Shown: positions 36,300 to 45,376 of the stretch, piece after piece
How positions within the stretch are numbered: the stretch's first letter is position 1
Layout of the letters: each line of letters opens with the position of its first letter
Origin: Pedobacter aquatilis
GTDB taxonomy: Bacteria; Bacteroidota; Bacteroidia; Sphingobacteriales; Sphingobacteriaceae
Direction: 5' to 3'
Length of the DNA stretch: 64,000 bases
NCBI RefSeq assembly: GCF_030409415.1
Contig: NZ_JAUFPW010000033.1
Span: forward strand, 62,001-126,000
Translations under genes and position numbers: made by a program
The notes under the pieces: model-generated
The model's database searches: none
What the model was told of the DNA's origin: nothing
The model's input: the letters and a program-made list of their open reading frames with translations, nothing else

Positions 36300-37520
36300 A
36301 TGATTAATGTTTCCAATCTTCATGGGGCCGATGGCAGCTTTCTAGGCTTTCTTTTCCAAATCGAACGTGCACTTTTGTGGTTGAGTTCATCACAAGAAGA
36401 CGCTGTTGTCGGTATTGAAGTGGACGAGGATATTACCGTTAGATTAACGGATGGTGAAGAAATTCACAGCATCTATGAGCAAGCCAAGCATAGCATAAGC
36501 AAAAAAATACCCTTTAGCGATAAAAGCGAGGATCTCTGGAAAACGTTGGCCATATGGGTTGAAGCAACAAGTACAGGAAGGTTCAACATCAAAAATTCGA
36601 CACTTTCCTTTCTGACAAACCGAAAAATGCCTTCCTCAAGGTTAGTATATACCCTTCATAATGAAAAACTGACAAATCTTTCCAACACGAACCATAAAAA
36701 TGAATCTATCATCAATTTAGCAAAACGACTGAAAATTGAGGCTGGAAAATTACCCAAAGCGCTGAAACCTTATCGGGAGATAATTGAAGAGTGCCCCAAT
36801 GACGTACTTGTGTCAATAATTGATAGAATTACTGTTTTAGATAACGCTGTTGTCCACGAAAGAAATTCACTAAAGAAAACCCTTAAGGGCAATCTGCATA
36901 TTTCCGATGATATTCCTTTTGATAGCGTCTATAACGGACTTTTTGGATATGTTGCAGACACGCTGATTATGCTCTGGCGAGAAAGAAAAGCTGGGTGGAT
37001 TTCAGTTAAAGCTTTTAACCAGCAATATATACAACTGGTGACGGATTTCAAGCGTAAATCCTTTATCGAGAAAACAGTTGATTCCCTTCCTGTTGGCCTG
37101 AGCGATATATCAAAAAACAGGGGTAAAGTGTTTGTGGAACAGCTCAATTTAATTGGAGGTGACGAAGAAGAGATTATTGACGCAATCCATGATTATGTGA
37201 GGGCGGCATCGGAAAGAAGCCGTCTCGCCCAGGATGGAGAAATCTCGGAAAGCAAGTTCAGAAATTATTTTGATGATCTTCTTAACCACTGGAAAAGTAT
37301 TTCCAAGCCAAAGTTTAAATATTGCGGTCCCTCAGATTATACAAAGATTGGATACGAGGTTTATTACAAGTCGTTATTATACAAGGGTAAGCTCAATAAT
37401 TATGAGCCTGAGCAGGGATATACCCACCGGGGCTCTTACCACTATCTGGCAGACCAGGTACAATTAGGCTGGCATCCAAAATGGGAGACTCTTAAAAAAA
37501 AGAAAGACGATGAAGGTTAA
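36300..37520 (+). CDS. ABC-3C system effector with nuclease-like N-terminus
   Basis: A 406-residue protein and the first gene of a three-component ABC-3C conflict system. The N-terminus (LGFLFQIERALLWL, GIEVDEDITVRL, YEQAKHSI) gives the order Glu22...Asp/Glu42-44...E60-x-x-K63, like the DUF4297/Cap4-type PD-(D/E)xK nuclease. The C-terminal half is the ABC-3C effector-associated region with a positively charged end. In this system type the ATPase is thought to sense invasion and license the effector. The next gene begins 11 bp before its stop. Confidence 0.75.
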   Translation: MINVSNLHGADGSFLGFLFQIERALLWLSSSQEDAVVGIEVDEDITVRLTDGEEIHSIYEQAKHSISKKIPFSDKSEDLWKTLAIWVEATSTGRFNIKNSTLSFLTNRKMPSSRLVYTLHNEKLTNLSNTNHKNESIINLAKRLKIEAGKLPKALKPYREIIEECPNDVLVSIIDRITVLDNAVVHERNSLKKTLKGNLHISDDIPFDSVYNGLFGYVADTLIMLWRERKAGWISVKAFNQQYIQLVTDFKRKSFIEKTVDSLPVGLSDISKNRGKVFVEQLNLIGGDEEEIIDAIHDYVRAASERSRLAQDGEISESKFRNYFDDLLNHWKSISKPKFKYCGPSDYTKIGYEVYYKSLLYKGKLNNYEPEQGYTHRGSYHYLADQVQLGWHPKWETLKKKKDDEG

Positions 37521-38007
37521 CGAATTTGATATATTCCAGAACAAACTCATCGGCGCACACGTGATATGGGAGTTTTCCAAATATTATAGAATGCACCACG
37601 AACAAAAGAATTCCCCTAACCTGATGCATGTAATGCCTGTGTTGCCGCTGTGTTTAAATAAGCGTGTTGTTTCTGGGATAAAAGAAAGAAATCTTAGGGA
37701 AGGAAGTATGCTTAAAGCATTGGATGAACATAAAGATCTTTTTTCCGGATTACAGGAAAGAATGGAAGAAATGGCTGACCTCACGCTCCAAAGTATTTTT
37801 ATGGGATCGGTTTCCGGATTATTGATTTATCAACGGGAGACTGGTTTAGTTATTGCAGGAAGCAGGAATTTCCCCAATATTCTAAAAAATCAGATTGGTG
37901 GAACTTATGATTATGCCGACATACTAAGCGCATCGAAACGAATAGGTGCCTGGTTCAGCCAACTGAACCTCTCTGAACTAATGTTGTACTTTAACATCTC
38001 CTACTAA
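37510..38007 (+). CDS. ABC-3C middle component
   Basis: A 165-residue protein between the effector and the DUF3732 ATPase, overlapping both (11 bp and 1 bp). Its size, position and helical character (AHVIWEFSKYYRM, NLMHVMPVLPLCLNKRVVSG) match the middle component of ABC-3C systems, which is proposed to bridge the effector and the ATPase. No catalytic motif is visible. Confidence 0.75.
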   Translation: MKVNEFDIFQNKLIGAHVIWEFSKYYRMHHEQKNSPNLMHVMPVLPLCLNKRVVSGIKERNLREGSMLKALDEHKDLFSGLQERMEEMADLTLQSIFMGSVSGLLIYQRETGLVIAGSRNFPNILKNQIGGTYDYADILSASKRIGAWFSQLNLSELMLYFNISY

Positions 38008-39998
38008 TGAACTTTAGGATCAAATCGATTTTTTTAATTCCAAAAAATGAAGAAAAGGATATTCGAAAAATCGAATTCTCCTTAGACAAGGTAAACGTTA
38101 TAACCGGTGGAAGCGAAAAAGGAAAGTCTGCACTGATAGCTATTGTCGATTATTGTTTGGGCAGTGAAAAGTGTAGAATTCCGACCAGAAAAATCAGAAA
38201 TTATACGGAATGGTTCGGGATACATGTTCTGTTGGATAATGAAGTCGAAGTAATCATAGCAAGAAAGGAACCCGGTGATTTTATGGCCTCAGGAGAGATG
38301 TATCTTAAAGAGGGATATAAATTGATGATATCAAAAGAAATTATTGCAAATTGTAATGTCTCAGATGTTAAAAGACGTTTAGATGCGATTGCTGGTCTGA
38401 CGGATCTTAATTTTGCAGAAGATGCGTCAAAGGCTGGTTTTGATTCCAGGCCAAGTTTTAGGGATTTTACCTCATTTCTATTTCAGCCTCAATATATTAT
38501 CGCTAATCAGGCAAGCCTTTTCTACCGGACGGATTCTATGGCTCACCGCCAAAAATTGATCAGTATTTTCAATTACGTTTTGCAGGCAGTGGACAACGAC
38601 TATTTGGAACTCAAGGAAGAATTAAAGTCTATCGAGAGAAGAATCTACGAGCTAAATAGAGAGGTCGAAAAAAAGCGTAGAAGTGTAAACCGTCTACTCG
38701 GGGAATTACGCGGCTATTTTGTGCAAGCAAAGGAATTCGGACTTTTGGTCAATGAGGTTGAGCCTGCTGGAGAAAACAATACATCCGAATATTTGAAAGT
38801 TCTAAAAAAGATTCCGCTAGAAGTATCTGGTGGAGATTTTACGTCCACGCCGCTTAATGCTGTAACAAACACCTCCCAGAGGATATCAGTGTTGACTGCT
38901 CAAGAATTGAAGTTTGCCTATGAGCTTCAAAACCTTAAGCATAGACAAGAATTAATAGATAGACTTGTGGATGGGAACGATACCTACAGGAATGACTTAC
39001 TAAAACAGCATGGACGACTCAAAACATCTGAGTGGTTCAGTAAGCTGCTTTCTGAGCACGAACAAAAATGCCCATTTTGTTTAACGGCAACAAATAGCGG
39101 TAAGGAATATGTGTCTGCCTTAATATCTACAAATAATAAAATCATTAGTCAGGGTAGACAGTTAAATGATAATATAACTGTGCTGAAAAGCGAGCAAAGA
39201 AAAATTAAAGGAATTATTTCTGAAGTTATTCAAAGAATAAATGAAGTACGTCAAGAGTTAGCCTTTCTTCGCAAATCAAGCCAGGACGACAATAGACAAC
39301 TAAATACAATAAATTCCATTTACAGATTCTCTGGAAAGGTAGAAACTGAGCTTAAAAATTATGAAATTTTCACTGGTGACAATTCTGCGGAATTGGAAAT
39401 AATTGAACTCGAACGCAGGCGTACAGCTATTAGTAAAAAAGTAAATCAAGAGGTAATCCTCAATAAAATTAAAAGAGCAAAGAAAAAGATTACGGATATA
39501 ATCTCTTATTATGCAGAAATATTCAAGGCAGAAAACTATAATGAATTAATCCAATTTAATGAGAAAGATCTGACTTTAACTTTCGTTTCTGAAAATGGCC
39601 GGACTGACGCCTTGTATGAGATTGGTTCAGGTTCTAATTTCATGGCCTACCATATTTCGACAATATTGGCTTTTCATGAATTTTTTCTAACGCAGGTTGA
39701 TCATCCATCACCTAACTTTATTTTTTTGGATCAACCTACACAGGTTTATTTTCCCGAGAAAAATGATACGGAAGGGGATGATAAAAGTGAAGACAGGGTT
39801 CGGGTAGAGCGGATTTTTATTGCGCTGGATAATGCAATAACACGTACAAAAGGAAAACTTCAGATCATCATCTTAGAGCATGTGGGAGAGTATGCGTGGG
39901 AAGGTTTGCAGAATGTAATAAAAATCAAAAGGTGGCGTGACGATGAAGCTGATAAGGATGATAGGGCGCTAATTCCGAATTCATGGTTCGAAGGATAG
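38007..39998 (+). CDS. ABC-3C SMC/RecN-like ATPase (DUF3732)
   Basis: A 663-residue ATPase. Walker A GGSEKGKS (residues 34-41) begins the N-terminal half-domain; coiled-coil segments (about 200-240 and 385-430) flank a zinc-hook-like CPFC (C355, C358); the Walker B-type NFIFLDQPTQVYFP lies near 570. The DUF3732 family is the defining ABC-3C ATPase, proposed to detect invading DNA or its processing. It starts immediately after the middle component (1 bp overlap), and its stop is overlapped by the frame of a fourth gene. Confidence 0.85.
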   Translation: MNFRIKSIFLIPKNEEKDIRKIEFSLDKVNVITGGSEKGKSALIAIVDYCLGSEKCRIPTRKIRNYTEWFGIHVLLDNEVEVIIARKEPGDFMASGEMYLKEGYKLMISKEIIANCNVSDVKRRLDAIAGLTDLNFAEDASKAGFDSRPSFRDFTSFLFQPQYIIANQASLFYRTDSMAHRQKLISIFNYVLQAVDNDYLELKEELKSIERRIYELNREVEKKRRSVNRLLGELRGYFVQAKEFGLLVNEVEPAGENNTSEYLKVLKKIPLEVSGGDFTSTPLNAVTNTSQRISVLTAQELKFAYELQNLKHRQELIDRLVDGNDTYRNDLLKQHGRLKTSEWFSKLLSEHEQKCPFCLTATNSGKEYVSALISTNNKIISQGRQLNDNITVLKSEQRKIKGIISEVIQRINEVRQELAFLRKSSQDDNRQLNTINSIYRFSGKVETELKNYEIFTGDNSAELEIIELERRRTAISKKVNQEVILNKIKRAKKKITDIISYYAEIFKAENYNELIQFNEKDLTLTFVSENGRTDALYEIGSGSNFMAYHISTILAFHEFFLTQVDHPSPNFIFLDQPTQVYFPEKNDTEGDDKSEDRVRVERIFIALDNAITRTKGKLQIIILEHVGEYAWEGLQNVIKIKRWRDDEADKDDRALIPNSWFEG

Positions 39999-40033
39999 TA
40001 TTGCCAAAAAAAAATATCAAAACAAGAATAACT

Positions 40034-40588
40034 ATGGCACATAGCTGGGAAATCAAGTTCGAACACAAAAAGGCGCTATCGTTAGAGGATTCTACTTTTA
40101 TTTTCGAGCAAAGTGAAAAATTCTTAAATGACATAAGCGAGTCGCATAAATCCGTGGTTGAAAGAACTTACACTTCTCTTGCGATTTGCGTAACCATCTT
40201 GACCGCGCTAATCGCTTTTATCACAGAGCGTGTGGAGTCCGGAAAGGATTGGGATGATTCGTTGACTTTGTGCGCTATCCTGACGACCATCTATGTGTTT
40301 TTTGGGGTTGTATCTTTATCGCGGAATATTCGTTCAACCAACTATATGGGGTTGGGAAGCCCACCAATAAATTTGTTTTCAGATAGAATTATGGCCAGGA
40401 ATGTGCCGAGTGATAAACGTATAATCAGAGTTATAGTCTCTGAGATTGAACGTTATCAGTTCCGTGTGGAAGTTAACAGGGAAATCAATCAAAAAAAATG
40501 GAAGGTATTCAATTTGGGTATATACTGGCTACTTTCCATTCCTGTCTTTTTCTTCACGCTTTACCTAATTATCATCGCTGCCAAGTGA
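40034..40588 (+). CDS. Three-helix membrane protein downstream of ABC-3C
   Basis: A 184-residue protein with three hydrophobic segments: SLAICVTILTALIAFITE, ALCAILTTIYVFFGVVS-like region, and a C-terminal YWLLSIPVFFFTLYLIII. The frame also allows ATG 39983, overlapping the ATPase stop; ATG 40034 is chosen for its sequence context. It is absent from the basic three-gene ABC-3C set and may be a membrane effector or membrane-attachment partner here. I do not recognise a family. It is followed by a gap. Confidence 0.6.
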   Translation: MAHSWEIKFEHKKALSLEDSTFIFEQSEKFLNDISESHKSVVERTYTSLAICVTILTALIAFITERVESGKDWDDSLTLCAILTTIYVFFGVVSLSRNIRSTNYMGLGSPPINLFSDRIMARNVPSDKRIIRVIVSEIERYQFRVEVNREINQKKWKVFNLGIYWLLSIPVFFFTLYLIIIAAK

Positions 40589-40708
40589 TTCACCGATATC
40601 CGGAGTATCACCTTTTACGATAACATCATTGTAATCAGATGGTACGGTATCCCAACCATTATCATCATTTGGCGCATCCTCGTCCGGATCAGGGTATTTA
40701 AGATTCAT
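40565..40708 (-). CDS. Possible short acidic protein, antisense to the end of the membrane gene
   Basis: A 47-codon frame rich in Asp, Asn, Gly and Pro (MNLKYPDPDEDAPN start), overlapping the 3' end of the gene at 40034 on the opposite strand. Composition is far from random, and an A/T-rich leader precedes the ATG. It may be a short acidic protein or peptide precursor, or a chance frame. There is no modification gene beside it. Confidence 0.3.
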   Translation of the reverse strand: MNLKYPDPDEDAPNDDNGWDTVPSDYNDVIVKGDTPDIGESLGSDDN

Positions 40709-40923
40709 ATGATTAAAGTTTAGACTTAAAGATAGGCAAAAATCACTACAGCAACAATATTCCTTCCGGATTTATACAGATGCTTTCTAATTAAAGTCGC
40801 TGTCACCTGACCTTGTCAAAGCCAATGCCCCGCTTTATAATTGTGTTCTTTGTTGTTGTGTTTCCCTTTTTTTCTCGTTGGGGCATGTTGAACTGCGTAA
40901 AAATTCGACAGTTCGGCGATTAT

Positions 40924-41728
40924 ATGATAAGTATTATTATTTCTTCTGCAAATGCAGAAGATCTCAGTGCAGTGAAACTGAGCATACAGCGGACCATCGG
41001 GGTTCCTTTTGAGCTTCTGGTTATCGAAAATTCCGGCGGGAGGCTTGGCATCTGTGAGGCTTACAACCAGGCGGCCGCCCGGGCAAGGTTTGAGCTGCTA
41101 TGTTTTATGCATGAGGATATTCTTTTTATGACTCAGGACTGGGGGAGGGTGGTTCTGCAGCATTTTTCCGATACCAGGGTGAGCCTGCTGGGTGTCGCCG
41201 GCTCGACCTATAAATCCCTGAGCCCCTCGATGTGGGTGGCGGAGGGTATTTTAGGGGAGACGGTGAGGATTAATATTATCCAGCATTTTAAATACCGGAA
41301 AATCCCGCCGATGAATCTGGTGGTGAATCCCGGGGCAGAGGCGATATCCCGGGTGGCGAGTATTGACGGGCTTTGGATGCGCATGCCTAAAAAGATATTC
41401 CCATGAATTCGGATTCGATGCGGGGCTGCTCAAAGGCTTTCACGGTTATGACCTTGATCTCTCGCTCCGGATAGGGCGAAAATATGGGGTGTATGTGATC
41501 CACGCCATCCGGCTCCGCCATTTTTCTGAAGGCCATTCCGGCTGGGAATGGATGGAGGCTATTCTCAAAGTACACCAGAAGCATAGCAGAGTACTTCCGG
41601 TAAATGTTGACGGACTTTCGGGGCGGGATCAGATGCTGAGTGAAAAAAATGTGCTGCCGCTACTGCTCCTCGATATGCGGAAAATGGATTATTCGCTTGA
41701 AGACCGCTTAGGGTGCTTTATCAGCTGA
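40924..41728 (+). pseudogene. Family 2-type glycosyltransferase, frameshifted
   Basis: The first half reads ISIIISSANAEDLSAVKLSI, then ELLVIENSGGR and LCFMHEDILF (GT2-type core with the HEDI acidic motif). It stops at about 41405, while the frame one base on continues with HEFGFDAGLLKGFHGYDLDLS, the expected next segment. One extra C in a CCC run at 41400-41402 explains this, so one protein of about 267 residues is broken in two. This is either a real pseudogene or a sequencing error in a short C run. Substrate unknown. No other glycan genes are near. Confidence 0.75.
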
Positions 41729-41858
41729 AACTCTATTGGTTCATCCCTGTCGTCGAGTTTATTAAGTTTCACCATAAGATACTCTTTAATAACTTACTGT
41801 CCAAACACCTGAAGGCTGCAAAACAACCGGGTTCGGGTAGATTGGTGAAACTTTAAGA

Positions 41859-42110
41859 TTAGAGGTGGGGGCAATGAGGGGGGTGTGAGGCCTGCGCGTT
41901 TGGGCAGGACATCCGTTTTTCATAAAGGATTCTCAGGCGGCTTTTGGCCCTGGTCATATAGGTTCTGGAGGCATTTTCCTGGATGTTTAGCAGTCTAGCA
42001 ATTTCCTGGTGCCTGTAGCTTTCGATTTCGTGCATATTGAAAAATGATTCGCTGCGTGTGGGGAAGCAGGGACAAGAGTTGAAGGATATCTCTGACCTGT
42101 AGAGCTTGCA
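41859..42110 (-). pseudogene. ECF sigma factor remnant (region 4)
   Basis: Leftward reading gives LLSLLPHTQRIIF, a one-base frame change, then NMHEIESYRHQEIARLLNIQ and AKSRLRILYEKR, which is region 4 of an ECF sigma factor. Region 2 is missing and the frame is broken, so this is a truncated, decayed gene about 80 codons long. No FecR or SusC gene lies beside it. Confidence 0.7.
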
Positions 42111-42598
42111 AATAAACAGGGTCTAAATAACTTCAAAGAGAGCGCCATGAATATTGAATTAACTATTTAAAAATAAGGTATTTACATAACAAATCAAAAA
42201 AATATTAATCAAATAATTACTTATATATTCTATTTAGGTCGGAGCGACAGAACTTGACTAAAGGGGCATTTTGAAAAGAGATTTAGGTGGACAGACTAAA
42301 GTAGATTGAACCCGTCATACTTGCAATAGATTTGTTATAAGTTCTTGATTGTCCATATTTCTAAATTGGCAAGATGGTTCAAATACATTGGTATGTCCAG
42401 GTTGATCATATATTTTCAGGTAATAAATAATCATCCGGTTATTGCTAAACTATACATTTGATTCGATTTATTGTAGTATTAATAAGTCTTTTTAATTTGT
42501 TTTTGTTTATTTGTTTTATTGTTGTTTCACATACAAACATTCGCTGAAGGAATAGATCTTTAAAACTGGGCGTGGAAATTTTTTTGATGAATTTATTT
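42111..42598. other. Non-coding region upstream of the LytTR operon
   Basis: About 490 bp, A/T-rich, with a T-rich stretch near 42490-42530 and no convincing gene, terminator or repeat. It separates the decayed sigma gene from the LytTR control module. Confidence 0.6.
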
Positions 42599-42655
42599 CG
42601 TCAAGCAAAAAGCATCGTTCATGCTTCCATATCGATCGTTCATCAAAATAATTTG
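42599..42655 (+). promoter_or_regulatory. Tandem LytTR-type repeats, three units of 21 bp
   Basis: Units begin at 42599 (CGTCAAGC), 42620 (CATGCT) and 42641 (CATCAA). The first two end in the same ATCGTT, so ATCGTTCAT is repeated exactly 21 bp apart (42614 and 42635). The spacing of two helical turns fits LytTR-domain dimers, as in AgrA-type sites. It lies 317 bp before the first downstream start. The same module occurs at 53800 before the Rhs operon. Confidence 0.7.
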
Positions 42656-42971
42656 TTTTAGCAGCGGTTTCTATACAAATTTATAAAAAGGTTTTAGTGA
42701 GGGATTTCTGCTTGATTAGGGACTGAAATTAATATTGTTTCGGGCTGTTAAATCTAGCCAAAAGGTGGACTGTTTTTAAAGAAGATCTTTTAAAGATAGA
42801 GGTGTTTTGGATTTTATGTAACATGGGGAATCATACTAAATGTATTATTCCTAATATGTTTATATGGAAGTTAAGCTTACAGTTTTGTCATTTATAATGG
42901 CGGATTGGTGTAAAAAAAATGACTGGCTAAAATCTTTATTTCAAATTTGTAAACCAAACTAAATTAATGAT

Positions 42972-43085
42972 ATGACGCTCTTTAAAAAAACTATCCTCCG
43001 GGTATTAATTTTCTGTGCCTGTATTCTCGGCAAAACGACTGAAATAAACACTTATTATATCTATTTTAAAACCTCAATACTATGA
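42972..43085 (+). CDS. Short hydrophobic leader-like peptide (37 residues)
   Basis: A 37-codon frame starting MTLFKKTILRVLIFCACILG, which reads as a small membrane or signal-type peptide, and ending with a stop that overlaps the LytTR start (ATGA). The overlap suggests translational coupling to the regulator, as a leader peptide would have. It has no homologue that I recognise and may be a chance frame. Confidence 0.4.
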   Translation: MTLFKKTILRVLIFCACILGKTTEINTYYIYFKTSIL

Positions 43086-43936
43086 TTGACTGCTACGTAA
43101 TTGGCGAACTATCCACAGTAGAATTGTTATGTGATTACATAAACAGCTATCCCGACACCGAACTAAAAGGGTTTGCATTTAATGCTCCTGATGGCTTCAG
43201 TCCTGTTTTTTCTATTAAACCGGATATTGTTTTTTTAGATTCAGCGTTGCTCAAAAGTTATGAGCCCTGGCTTTCCAGAATCCGGCAGTTCGCTTCCATC
43301 ATCATTATTTCTGACGATACGCTTAAAGCATTTGAGGCTTTTGAAAATCTTGCCTTTGATTACCTGCTGAAACCGCTGCCTTTCGACAGGTTTATCAAGA
43401 GTATTTATAAATATAATCATCTTGCGCAGTTGGCCAAGGTTGGTAAGAGGGTGGAAAAACATATGATTACTGATTCTTTCTTCATTAAGGCTGATTCTCG
43501 TGGACAGAAGGAGATTCTTATAAAATGCCAGGATTTAATTTATGTTGAAGCGCTACAAAATTATGTAATCCTGCACATGAGTGATGGGGCAGCTTATACC
43601 TGCTACAATAGCATGAAAGAAATGGAGGATAGTCTGCCTGAGGTGGAATTCATCAGGGTACACAAATCCTACATCATCAATGACTCGAAAATTGTTTCAA
43701 TAGAGGGCAATACCATTTCGCTTATGGGTAGTAAGCCCTACCAGGTGCTGATAGGAAACACCTATAGAAAAGCTTTTTCCGAGCGGAAAAATAAACGGAT
43801 GATTAAAAAGGAAAGACAGCCGCTTCAGGTTGCCGTTCACTCAAAAATTGCACTCTCCTTGAGCATTTTTTTCATAGCCCTTAGTCAGTATCTAGAAAAC
43901 TTAATAGCGGATGCTTTAATTTTTATCTCGTTATGA
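43082..43936 (+). CDS. LytTR regulator with degenerate receiver and C-terminal membrane helix
   Basis: A 284-residue protein. Residues 1-120 form a receiver-like domain where the first acidic pair is reduced to G8-E9, though D53 (FLDS) and K97 (LLKPL) remain; a LytTR DNA-binding domain follows at about 130-230 (KADSRGQKEILIKCQDLIYV; FIRVHKSYIINDSKI). The last 28 residues are hydrophobic (IALSLSIFFIALSQYLEN), so it is probably membrane-bound. No sensor kinase is adjacent. It heads the secretion-type operon; its stop overlaps the next start by 4 bp. The tandem repeats at 42599 and 53800 are its probable targets. Confidence 0.8.
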   Translation: MIDCYVIGELSTVELLCDYINSYPDTELKGFAFNAPDGFSPVFSIKPDIVFLDSALLKSYEPWLSRIRQFASIIIISDDTLKAFEAFENLAFDYLLKPLPFDRFIKSIYKYNHLAQLAKVGKRVEKHMITDSFFIKADSRGQKEILIKCQDLIYVEALQNYVILHMSDGAAYTCYNSMKEMEDSLPEVEFIRVHKSYIINDSKIVSIEGNTISLMGSKPYQVLIGNTYRKAFSERKNKRMIKKERQPLQVAVHSKIALSLSIFFIALSQYLENLIADALIFISL

Positions 43937-44874
43937 AAGGCATTAAGTTGACTTTGCTTTGTTGCCTTTTGGTGTATTGTATGGGATGTTCCGAATTTTT
44001 TGAGCCTTCACTCAAAGATACGCGCATCACATTACTTGCGCCTGCTGATAGCCTGGAGACTAGTGAGTACAGGCAGAGTTTCTGGTGGACTGGCAATGCT
44101 GACGCGATTTTCTATCGCCTGCAGGTCGTTAAACCTAGCTTTGATAAAGCCGCTACGTTGATATTGGATACGGTTATCACGCAGGATAAATTTATCTATA
44201 CACTTGAACCCGGAAAATACCAGTGGCGGGTGAGGGCTGAAAATGGGAGCAGTCAAAGCGAATACTCAGTTAAGAGTTTTGAAGTCTTTCCCTCATCACT
44301 TTCTGCCCAAACGCTTCAGGTTTTGAATCCTTTAAATACTTTGATGACCACAAATGAGTCTGTCAAGTATGATTGGCTTAGGTTGTTTGGTTCAAAGCAC
44401 TACCGTTTGCAGGTTGATACTGCCAGCTTTTTGGACACAACCAAACTGGTGTTGGATGTGCTAAGCGAAAATCTGAGTTTTACCCAAACCTTAAAAAAGG
44501 AAGGTAGATATGAATTCAGGGTTAGGGCAGAAAACGATGCGCAGCGCTCTCGCTGGTCTGAGGTTCGGTATTTTGTTTTTGACAAAACGCCTCCCGAGCA
44601 GGTCATTCTGCGTTACCCTGCAAATAGACAGGGATTAGCAAAAAATATCCGGCTCCAGTGGCAAGATAATGCAGATGCGGAAAAATATGAACTCGCGGTC
44701 TATAAGAGTGATTCAGTGACGCTGTTTCAAAGTTTTCCACAAATAACCGGCTCAAATGCAGCAAGTTTTAACCAGGGTGATGCTGGTGAACAAATTATCT
44801 GGCGGGTTAGGGCATTGGATAGGGCGGGAAATAAAGGGGCTTTTAGTTCCTTCTTTTCTTTTACTATCCAATAA
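43933..44874 (+). CDS. Lipoprotein with three fibronectin-III-like repeats
   Basis: A 313-residue lipoprotein (lipobox LVYCMGC, C19). Three repeats of about 95 residues end in WRVRAEN, FRVRAEN and WRVRALDRAGN with preceding YRLQV-type strands, as in FnIII-like domains. It is probably an outer-membrane-anchored structural protein of the pilus or secretion machine encoded in this operon. It starts 4 bp before the regulator's stop and is followed directly by the PilP-like gene. Confidence 0.75.
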   Translation: MKGIKLTLLCCLLVYCMGCSEFFEPSLKDTRITLLAPADSLETSEYRQSFWWTGNADAIFYRLQVVKPSFDKAATLILDTVITQDKFIYTLEPGKYQWRVRAENGSSQSEYSVKSFEVFPSSLSAQTLQVLNPLNTLMTTNESVKYDWLRLFGSKHYRLQVDTASFLDTTKLVLDVLSENLSFTQTLKKEGRYEFRVRAENDAQRSRWSEVRYFVFDKTPPEQVILRYPANRQGLAKNIRLQWQDNADAEKYELAVYKSDSVTLFQSFPQITGSNAASFNQGDAGEQIIWRVRALDRAGNKGAFSSFFSFTIQ

Positions 44875-44875
44875 T

Positions 44876-45376
44876 ATGAAAACTAAAAGCACGGTGTATG
44901 TCCTCATTGCCTGCGTTGCCGCAGTCTGGGGTATAATATTCTTTAAAGTATTCACCGGGATTTCCGGTGAAGAGGAAGGTCAGGTTACGCAGGAGCGGGC
45001 TAAAAAAATTGAATACTTTAACCTGGTGGATCACCGTGAGGAGATTTCTGAGTTGGAGTCTGCATCTCGCGATCCCTTTAAGGGGCTTGAATACAAACAG
45101 CAGGAGAATGACCTGACGGTAGAAAAACCCGGTTTGGTGCCTGCACCGGTAATGCCTTTGGCCGCTAAGCCACAGGTGAACTGGTCGGGGATTTACTATA
45201 GAGGGTATATCAGCAATCCGGGCAGTAAGCAAAAAATCGCAATGCTTTCGGTAAACGGAAAAGAGGCGATGCTTAGCGTGGGCGAGAGTTTTGGTGGGGT
45301 AAAATTGTTAGCATATGCTACCGATTCTGTAAAAGTATCTTATCAGCAGGCAGTGAAATATATCATAATTAAATGA
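44876..45376 (+). CDS. PilP/GspC-like inner-membrane protein
   Basis: A 166-residue protein with one N-terminal membrane helix (VYVLIACVAAVWGIIFFKVF), a linker, and a C-terminal beta domain (INPGSK-like YISNPGSKQKIAMLSVNGKEAML) that resembles the HR/PilP domain of type IV pilus and type II secretion systems, where it links inner-membrane platform and secretin. An upstream in-frame start at 44756 lies inside the lipoprotein gene; ATG 44876, 1 bp after its stop, is chosen. No secretin gene is in the window. Confidence 0.6.
   Translation: MKTKSTVYVLIACVAAVWGIIFFKVFTGISGEEEGQVTQERAKKIEYFNLVDHREEISELESASRDPFKGLEYKQQENDLTVEKPGLVPAPVMPLAAKPQVNWSGIYYRGYISNPGSKQKIAMLSVNGKEAMLSVGESFGGVKLLAYATDSVKVSYQQAVKYIIIK

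Noticed and set aside
42480..42540. T-rich stretch resembling a terminator U-run
   Set aside because: No stem precedes it; ordinary A/T-rich intergenic DNA.
44756..44875. Upstream extension of the PilP-like gene
   Set aside because: The extension lies inside the lipoprotein gene and places residues before an obvious membrane anchor; ATG 44876 is the better start.
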